A stretch of DNA of 64,000 nt. Origin: Diaporthe sp. PMI_573. Its lineage: Eukaryota; Ascomycota; Sordariomycetes; Diaporthales; Diaporthaceae. Under the pieces are notes generated by a model. That model made no database searches, was not told the DNA's origin, and was given only the letters and a program-made list of their open reading frames with translations. The stretch lies in contig JAJTUP010000062.1 in assembly GCA_021399435.1 (NCBI GenBank), forward strand, positions 1 through 64,000, in the 5' to 3' direction. Both the position numbers and the translations under genes were made by a program. Shown in pieces: positions 56,839 through 64,000 of the stretch (position 1 is its first letter; each line of letters starts with the position of its first letter).

Positions 56839-57940
56839 CCTGAGGAGGATCCCGCGTGGAACGGAACTGGGGCGCATCTGGCCTGAATAACAAGAGTCTC
56901 TTGTAAGGGTCTGTTGCAACTTGTCTAGGATCTTGGGTGGCCCTGCGCAAGGTGGCGTTGTTCCAAGGAGTGGCGATCAGGTTGTCAGCTACAGGCTGCT
57001 CACTTTCAAAATTCTGCTTTCGATCAAGCCAGTTAACTTTTTAAGAGAAGAATTCCTATGAAATGACAACAATCATGATTAACAAGACTTTCTACCTCTC
57101 TGCCGATCATGTCCCAATCTCTGACAGGCATGAGTGCTGCCCTTTGCTAGACTTTTAAAGCAATGATGTCTATGCCCATGATATGTAATAAGTAGAACAT
57201 GGGACCTAGCATATAGAAGTTCTCCTACACCGTGTGTCCGAGAATAACATTGACGGGCGTTGACGGGCGAGGTGTTCGCGGAGCCCGTGAGTGGCCTGTG
57301 GGTCGTGGACAGATAGATGGTGAGATTTAGGGGACCAATGCAAGTGAGTGGATTGGCACTGACACCGCGCTTTTAACCGGCAGGCTTGTTTGGCGGGACT
57401 CATCAAACACTTCACTCGGAAGAGCTGAGAGTCTTGAACAACCGGCAATCGACGGGCGAGGAACTGAGTGAAGATATGTTTCGTATAGTGTGTCTACCGG
57501 TCTTGCAGCTGCTTTATTAGAGACCAGAAGCAGAAAGAGGCTTGCTTTGTTACCTGCAGTGGCATGTGGGTTGGCGCCCCAGGCCCCACCCCAAGCGCAA
57601 GCCATGACGTTGAGATGGCGCCTTGGCAGCCTGGAGAGGGTGCGGGCCCAGGTGTGTGGTGGGGGCGGGGCGGGCGCCTGCACTTGGTCCCCGTTGACCA
57701 TGACCACAACATTTTACAGCCATCGTGATCTTTTTTGAAACCTGCTAGTCCTCTGTCCCTGGGAATACTTCTGGTTGCCACGACGCTGTTCCGCATTTCA
57801 TTCTCCTGCGAGCAGGCGCACTCGATCACACGTCTCGCCGCCCCCCCCCAATCCGCGCACGACCGTTTACGGCGGCACGATCACGCCCAATACCCAACAA
57901 CCTGCCTCGGAGCCGGGACCGTCCACGACAAGTCACCAGC
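56839..57940. other. Intergenic region upstream of the SPATA20 gene
   Basis: No gene is supported in these 1.1 kb. The last 250 bp are C-rich with a C9 run near 57840-57849, typical of a fungal promoter or leader. Minus-strand frames of 110-126 codons lack domains. Confidence 0.4.
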
Positions 57941-60522
57941 ATGAAGCCGCAGAAGCCACAGCTGAAACAGCAGCACTCAGTCACGGCGAGGGATGCTGAG
58001 CTGTCCGCCCAGTTCTCCAAGGTTTCTGTGACCGGCCTTCCTGCTCTCCAGAACCGCGCCGGCGACAGTACCAGCCCCTATGTGCAGTCGCATGCCTCCA
58101 CGCCTGTCGCGTGGCAGCTGCTGGACGACGAGGCTGTACAGCGGGCCAAAAAGGAAAACAAGCTGATCTTTATGAACATCGGCTTCAAGTCGTGCCATTG
58201 TGAGTCCTTCAGCCCACACCGATAGTGCCACGCCGCGAGGGACGGCCTGACTGACCCTGAACGCCCGCCCAGACTGCCGGCTGACTACCCGGGAGTCTTT
58301 CTCTCACCCGGAGATCGCCAAGCTCCTCAACAACTCTTTTGTGCCAATCATTGTCGACCGCGAGGAGCGCCCCGACATCGACAACATCTACATGAACTAT
58401 ATACAGGCCATCAACGGCGCGGGCGGATGGCCCCTGAACGTCTTCCTGACTCCCGAGTTGGAGCCTGTCTTTGGCGGCACATATTGGCCCTCGCCCGGCA
58501 CCGAGCTCATCGGCCCCGACGGCGAGGAGGTCGCCGAGGATGAGCGCATCGACTTCCTGGTGATCCTGCAGAAGATGAAGGAGGTCTGGCCGCAACACGA
58601 GGCCAGGTGCCGGCAGGAGGCCAAGGAGATCGTGTCCAAGCTGCGCGAGTTTGCTGCCGAGGGTACCCTCGGCACACGCGGGATAGCGACTCCCGGAACG
58701 GTGGGTGCCTCGAGCGCCGCCGTTCCGACCGACACATCCGGTGCGCCCATGGCAGGGGACTCGGACTTGGACCTGGACCAGCTGGAGGAGGCATACATGC
58801 GTATCGCTGGCACTTTCGACCCGGTCAACGGCGGCTTTGGTATCGCGCCAAAGTTCCCCACCCCGGCCAAGCTTTCGTTTCTGTTGAAACTCGCCAACTT
58901 CCCAAGTGTGGTGGCAGACGTCGTGGGGGACAAAGAGGTCGCGCAGGCGAGACATATCGCGCTGCACACCCTGCGAAGGCTCCGGGACGGTGGCTTACGT
59001 GATCACGTTGGGGGGGGATTCCATCGTTATGCTGTGACGGCAAACTGGTCGATGCCACATTTCGAGAAGATGGTCTCGGACAACGCGCTGCTTCTAGGCT
59101 TGTATCTCGATGCTTGGCTGTCAACGGCGAAAGGTCTCAAGAAAGAGGACGAGTTTGCTAATGTGGTCTTTGAGCTTGCAGAGTACCTGACATCGCCGCC
59201 CATACTGCGGCCCGACGGTGGGTTTGCCAGCAGTGAGGCAGCAGATTCGTACTACAGGAAGGGCGACACCCAGATGCGCGAGGGCGCTTATTATCTATGG
59301 ACTCGGAGGGAGTTCGACGAGGTATTCAAGGACTCCCCAAACATGGGCGCCCTGGCCGCGGCACACTGGAATGTGCTGGGTCACGGCAACGTGGAGCGGG
59401 AGCAAGATCCGAACGACGAGTTCTTGAATCAAAATGTCTTGCACACGGTGAAAGGTGCCGAGGAGCTGTGGAAACAGTTTGGCACGTCCTCTGCAGAGGC
59501 CAAAGAGTGGATCGAGACCGCGCGGTCGCGGTTGAGGTCTCGTCGTGAGGCAGATCGAGTAAGGCCGGAGACAGACACGAAAGCGGTGACGTGCACAAAT
59601 GCCATGATGATCTCGGCGCTGGCGCGGACAAGCTCAGCTATCAAGTCCGTTGACCCCGAGAAAGCCAAGAAATACTTGAACGCAGCCACAGGGGCGGCGA
59701 AATTCATCGAGACGCGGACATGGGACACGCAGGCGAAGCTGCTGTACAGGTCTCATTTTGATAAGCGAAGCTCAGCGCTGGGATACGCCGAGGACTACGC
59801 CTTCCTGATCGAGGCTTTGCTGGATCTATATGAGGCGACAGGGGAGGAGAACTGGCTTGAATGGGCTGACAGCCTGCAGAGTAAGTGACTGTTCCCTTCC
59901 AACGACTCAACCTGGGAACTGACATGCCCCCCCCCCCCGCCTAGAACGACAAATCGAGCTCTTCTACGATCCGACAGTGCCCAGCACCTCGCGGCCAGTC
60001 ACACCGATGGCGCATCATTCCGCTTGTGGAGGGTTCTACTCCACGGCCGATGAGGCAGCACACGTCATCCTTCGCCTCAAGGACGGCATGGACACCGCAC
60101 AACCATCCACAAACGCAATATCCACGTCCAACCTCTTCCGGCTGGGATTCGTTCTCGGGGACGTGAATTATGTCAAGGTCGCCCATGAGACCATCAGCGC
60201 CTTCGAAGTAGAAGCCCTTCAGTACCCGTGGCTGTTCATCGGGCTGCTTAGCGGTGTCGTCACCGCGAGGCTGGGTGGCATCGTGTGGCTCTCTGACGCT
60301 GGAGACGACCTGAAAACGGAGGAGCGCCGGCGCAGGTTCTGTGAGCTCCCCAGGGCGGGTCTGCGGAGCTGGGTCTTCCTGAAGAAGGGCGGCGAGAAGG
60401 AGAAGTCGTGGCTGTTCGGCAAGAGGAACCAGGCTCTGGCGGGCCTGGAGGAGGGGTCGTACCAGTTTGACGGAAAGTACAAGCTCTACAAAGAGGCAGA
60501 AGCCGACTTGTTTGGGCCCTGA
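57941..60522 (+). CDS. SPATA20/YyaL-type protein (DUF255 thioredoxin-like domain)
   Basis: Exons are 57941-58199, 58273-59880 and 59945-60522 (introns of 73 and 64 bp), giving 814 aa. The thioredoxin-like domain carries GFKSCHYCRLTTRESF, with the CxxC completed across the first intron, then VDREERPDIDNIYMNY and GAGGWPLNVFLTPELEP, all family hallmarks. The rest is an alpha/alpha barrel like those of glycan epimerases (GGFHRYAVTANWSMPHFEKM, SALGYAEDYAFLIEALLDLY). The family spans bacteria to mammals; its biochemical activity is unsettled. The second intron ends in a run of 12-13 C before GCCTAG. Length fits fungal orthologues. Confidence 0.92.
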
Positions 60523-60938
60523 TCGATCTTGTCTGGGGTGAAGGGGTGGTAGACGGGCGTTGTGTTGCGCCAGCGGTTCTGAAAGGCTGTCAAGGGAGTA
60601 TGGGAAGGTGACCGGTCTGCCACTGCATGCATTTACTAGGAGTTTGTTCATTTTGAGATGCTGGCTCATTTGATGTGTACTTGTCCGACCCCAGGGGACA
60701 TTGGAAATGGGACTTGGGGGCCATAGTATGGAAGATATTATTGAAAACATTTTCAACAATTTCCATCCTGACTTCTACTTCTCGTACGCTTTGAGCAACA
60801 CGGCAACGGGTCCAGTAATTCCGAGGCAGTGTTGCGCCGTGCAGTCTGTGGATGAAGGTGGGAGACAGCCTTATGCCGAGCTTTCAATGTGCTTAGTAGC
60901 TTCCTCCAACAATTTCATCAGGCTGAACCAAAAGTAAG
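60523..60938. other. Gap before the NmrA-like gene
   Basis: These 416 bp separate two plus-strand genes. A 78-codon frame (60701-60937) ends right where the NmrA-like frame begins but in a different phase, and no clean donor joins them. The missing start of the next gene might lie here as a small exon. Confidence 0.35.
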
Positions 60939-61935
60939 CCCGACTCGTGGTGTTCGGAGCCACAGGCCAGCAAGGAAGCTCTGTCATCTCCAAGGTCCTC
61001 GAAGATGCCGAGCTATCAAAGACTTGCAGGATCCGCGGACTGACCCGCGACCCCAGCAAGGCTGATGCACAGGCTCTCTCAAAGAGAGGTGTCGAGGTCG
61101 TCCGATGCGACACGGGCGACCGGTCATCTATTAGAGCAGCCTTGGAGGGCGCGCACACTGTCTTCGCAATGACGGTGTCGTTGTACAAGCCTGGTGGGAT
61201 GGAAGAGGAGCTTGCACAGGGAAAGGCTATTGCTGACGAGGCCGTAGCAGCAGGTGTGCATTTCCTTGTGTACAGCTCTGTGCCGAGTCCCAAGAAGATG
61301 TCAGGCGGCAAGTATCCCGTGGACTCGTTCGATGTCAAGGACCAAGTGAGAGACTACATCTCTGGTCTGCCCATCAAATCGGCATTCTTCCTGCCTGGAT
61401 GTGAGTTGACGTCACCCTCGACTTGTTCGCGAAGCGCAGAGATCAAACATCTGGTGCTGATGACCTTATGGAAAGCCTTCATGCAGAACTTCCACACGAA
61501 TATGGCTCCTCGACCTGGGCCAGATGGCAACCCCGCCTTCTGGGGGTTTGTCTCGCCAGATACCAAATATCCTTTGATCGACATTGCTGGTGACACGGGC
61601 AAGTTCGTGGGGGGCCATCCTCGCCCGGCCGGACGTGCACGCGGGCAAGGCGCTCGCAGGTGCCGCGCGCTGCTACACAATGACCGAGATGGCGGAGATC
61701 ATGGCCCGCTCGAGCGGGAGGAAGATCACATACACTCAGGTCCCCAAAGATGCTTTCGCCGGGTTCCTGCTTGAGGCCAGTCGGCCTACATTGCTCAATA
61801 TGCTGTCGTACTTTGAGGAATTTGGGTACTACGGGCCGGACACTGAGCAGCTTGTTAAGGAGGCGGCCACAAGCTGCGAGGGGGGGCCCGGCTGGATTTG
61901 GGGAGTACCTGAGGCGGGAGCCACTGCAGCTCTGA
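60939..61935 (+). pseudogene. NmrA-like NAD(P)-binding protein, frame-disrupted
   Basis: The frame opens without an ATG at about 60939 with RLVVFGATGQQGSSVISKV, the Rossmann motif of NmrA-like sensors. An in-frame TAA lies just upstream, though an acceptor TAAG|CC could hide an upstream exon. The core continues through HFLVYSSVPSPKKMSGGKY to AFFLPG, then a 75-bp GTGAGT...AAG intron (61401-61475), then FMQNFHTNMAPRPGP. One extra G in the G6 run 61609-61614 shifts the frame at GKFVG, and another in the G7 run 61880-61886 shifts it again. The expected C-terminus (FGEYLRREPLQL) then ends at 61935. NmrA relatives sense redox state through NAD(P). It is either a young pseudogene or carries assembly errors. 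Confidence 0.75.
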
Positions 61936-62342
61936 GGGTCCGGATGTTCCTTTTTCAGGGCTGTATCAATGTGGAACGCTGTCTGTCAAGCAGTTGTAGA
62001 AGCCCAGTTCTGGGCCTGTGGAGCTCGGCCCCCCTGCATTCGGACCCCTGGAGCTGTCATCATAACAAGCTCCCAGGGCTTATCGATGGTTGGATGGCCG
62101 GGAGGCGGGTCGATCCCAGATCTAGGGTATCTTCGCCCCGCCATTCCCGTTGCTTATCAAGCAAAAATTTAGAAATCAAAGTGCCTAGGTACCATCGAAG
62201 GCGACAGCCTCGTCGTCAATCCTTCTGGCCTGTCGGCATACATTTCGAGCCTGACATTCCCTCGTTTTCGTGGCCTTGATCACCGTAAGCTACCCTTTTC
62301 AGAGTCAAAAATCTCCAGAATCCAGCAAGAACAGCCGCCAAG
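61936..62342. other. Upstream region of SQT1
   Basis: These 407 bp lie between the NmrA-like frame and the SQT1 start. The sequence CAAGATG gives a good start context at 62343. No other element was recognised. Confidence 0.45.
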
Positions 62343-63923
62343 ATGTCCTCGAAGCCCCACCACGACCCCGCCTCTGACGAGGAGCCCGATGTCGTCGACA
62401 TGGAGGAAGTCGCCGAGGAGATCCCAACAGAGAATGCGGATGGGGACATTGACATGTCCGAGCCCGATGATGACGAAGGGGAAGAGCTCCAACTCGTGAA
62501 CGACTCGGTCGCATACTTCGACGCCCACAAGGACTCCGTCTTCGCCATCGCCCAACACCCCACCAACCCAGACATCGTAGCTACCGGCGGCAGCGAGGGA
62601 GACTCCGACGATGCTCCAGGAAAGGGATATGTGTTTGTGGTCCCCGACATTGCGCAGAACGATGGGCCTGTGCTGCCACCAAGCTTCGCCGCCGACCCCC
62701 AGGCCGCGGCGAGAGAGATGGCCAGCCAGAAGGAGAACGTGCAGATCCAGCCCGTCTTTGTGGTCGACGGACACACCGACTCGATCAACTCGTTGGCCTT
62801 CACACTACCAAACGGAGAGTTCCTGGTTTCGGGCGGCCTGGATGGTCGGCTGAAGGCGTACAGGGTCGACGCGTCAAAACCAAGCTTCACGTTCGCCGGC
62901 GAGAGCCAGGAAGTCCCCGAGGTAAACTGGCTGGCGCCGTGCCCCAGCACCGACTACCCCAACACCATTGCCCTGGGAGCCTCGGACGGCTCCGTCTGGG
63001 TGTACACAATCGACCCCTCGGATGCCACAACTCCACTCCAGATCGTCCAGACATTCTTCCTGCACACCTCAAGCTGCACGGCCGGCGCATGGACACCCGA
63101 TGGGTCCTTGCTCGCCACAGTGGACGAAGAAAGCAGTCTGTACGTATGGGACGTGTGGGGGCTGGCCGCTGCCAAGGGCCACGTGAGTGACAACGGCCAG
63201 ACCGTGGTCTCCCTCACGCCAGCGGATCAGAGGTTCGCTGTGGAGGGCGGTCTCTTCTCCGTCGCCATTGAGCCGAGAGGAGGATACCTGGCTGTTGGTG
63301 GTGCTGGAGGAGCCATCAGGATCGTCGGTCTGCCAAGACTCACGGAACAGACGGCAGGAGCCACACCACAAGCGGGCTCGAAAGCAGGAAAGGCCAAGGG
63401 CGTCAAGGCAGGGGCAACACGGGGGCCTGGCGCCGAGGCACAGGCAGGTCAGATCCTGGCAGCATTACAAGTGCAGGCCGACGGTATCGAGACGCTGGCC
63501 TTCGCCCCAGGCTCTGCATCGGTACCTCTCCTGGCTGCAGGCTCGGTGGACGGCAGCATCACGGTCTACGACCCAAGCCGGTCGTTTTCCGTGCGGCGGC
63601 ACATCCAGGGTGCGCATGACGAGTTCAGTGTCGTCAAAGTCGAGTGGGTCAAGCAGGCACAGACTACAGGGCCAGCCGCAGCACAACAGCAGTGGTTGCT
63701 GACGAGTTGCGGCATGGACGGCGTGGTGAGGAGGTGGAACCTGCAGGGCGCGAGTCCTACACAGCACGTTCCCAATGCAACGGTTGCGGGTCTCGAGAGA
63801 GAGTGGAGGGGTCACCGGGGAGACGGCGAAGGTGGTGGGGTGTTGGGTTTTGTGCAGGGACTTGATGGGAAGAGGGTCATCACTGCCGGCGATGATGGGA
63901 TTGTGCTAGTATTCCAGGCATAG
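62343..63923 (+). CDS. SQT1: Ribosome assembly chaperone Sqt1 (WD40)
   Basis: A single exon of 526 aa. Yeast Sqt1 is a WD40 propeller that captures nascent uL16 (Rpl10) and delivers it to the 60S subunit; AAMP is the mammalian relative. The N-terminus is acidic (DEEPDVVDMEEVAEEI, PDDDEGEEL), as in yeast, where the acidic rim binds the basic ribosomal protein. Propeller blades follow: DAHKDSVFAIAQHPTNPDIV, VDGHTDSINSLAFTLPNGEF, TAGAWTPDGSLLATVDEES, GLFSVAIEPRGGYLAVGG and GIETLAFAPGSASVPLLAAG, ending KRVITAGDDGIVLVFQA. A Gly/Ala/Lys linker sits near residues 340-375. It is complete, with the stop 77 bp before the window end. Confidence 0.9.
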   Translation: MSSKPHHDPASDEEPDVVDMEEVAEEIPTENADGDIDMSEPDDDEGEELQLVNDSVAYFDAHKDSVFAIAQHPTNPDIVATGGSEGDSDDAPGKGYVFVVPDIAQNDGPVLPPSFAADPQAAAREMASQKENVQIQPVFVVDGHTDSINSLAFTLPNGEFLVSGGLDGRLKAYRVDASKPSFTFAGESQEVPEVNWLAPCPSTDYPNTIALGASDGSVWVYTIDPSDATTPLQIVQTFFLHTSSCTAGAWTPDGSLLATVDEESSLYVWDVWGLAAAKGHVSDNGQTVVSLTPADQRFAVEGGLFSVAIEPRGGYLAVGGAGGAIRIVGLPRLTEQTAGATPQAGSKAGKAKGVKAGATRGPGAEAQAGQILAALQVQADGIETLAFAPGSASVPLLAAGSVDGSITVYDPSRSFSVRRHIQGAHDEFSVVKVEWVKQAQTTGPAAAQQQWLLTSCGMDGVVRRWNLQGASPTQHVPNATVAGLEREWRGHRGDGEGGGVLGFVQGLDGKRVITAGDDGIVLVFQA

Positions 63924-64000
63924 ACAGTAGATATAATACATGGCTCGAGTCGGCTCAACAAGCCAAACAGATGCACTTAGATAACCAAAAATAATACGGA

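Noticed and set aside
58209..58969. Minus-strand frames of 190-252 codons inside the SPATA20 gene
   Set aside because: They are shadows of a GC-rich conserved exon on the plus strand.
1..64000. tRNA, rRNA or riboswitch genes
   Set aside because: No sequence with convincing A/B boxes, cloverleaf pairing or rRNA similarity was seen by eye; a covariance-model scan would be needed to be sure.

Overview
The window reads as chromosomal DNA of a filamentous ascomycete, most likely a Sordariomycete. Genes are split by short (about 50-160 bp) GT-AG introns with CTGAC/CTAAC-like branch sites. The gene set is typically fungal: DASH subunit Spc19, osmosensor Sho1, dynactin-type RO10, a CBM1-GH5 mannanase and a GPI-anchored GH18 chitinase. 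A DNA transposon at the left end carries C-to-T (RIP-like) damage. Coordinates below come from reading splice sites by eye, without transcript data.

Region 1, about 1-9.6 kb, is accessory. A 3.1-kb Mutator-like (MULE) transposon with 55-bp perfect terminal inverted repeats and an 8-bp target duplication sits 11 bp behind the stop codon of a large fungal NLR-type gene (HeLo-like N-terminal domain, NACHT, ten near-identical WD40 repeats). Two gene fragments full of stops follow.

Region 2, 9.6-27.5 kb, is mostly core genes: isochorismatase-like hydrolase, spc19, sho1, ro-10, an AVT-type vacuolar amino-acid transporter, mitochondrial ribosomal protein bS16m (with a GC-AG intron) and NAD(P)HX epimerase. 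A gene-free stretch of almost 5 kb lies upstream of sho1.

Region 3, 27.5-39 kb, is gene-poor. It holds two small Cys-rich orphan reading frames, an FtsJ-type methyltransferase and an NTF2/SnoaL-like protein.

Region 4, 39-52.6 kb, has a secreted mannanase, a pirin, a head-to-head pair for mitochondrial sulfide oxidation (sulfide:quinone oxidoreductase and an ETHE1-type persulfide dioxygenase) and the chitinase. The sulfide pair is the clearest functional partnership in the window: the oxidoreductase makes persulfide and the dioxygenase consumes it.

Region 5, 54.8-64 kb, has an orphan Cys/Arg-rich protein, a four-helix membrane protein whose frame is broken by one amber codon, a SPATA20/DUF255 thioredoxin-like protein, an NmrA-like gene with two +1 shifts in G-runs, and the ribosomal chaperone Sqt1.

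I did not find a clearly new multi-gene system. The best candidates for follow-up are the NLR locus with its adjoining transposon, the sulfide gene pair with repeats in its shared promoter, and the amber-interrupted membrane protein.
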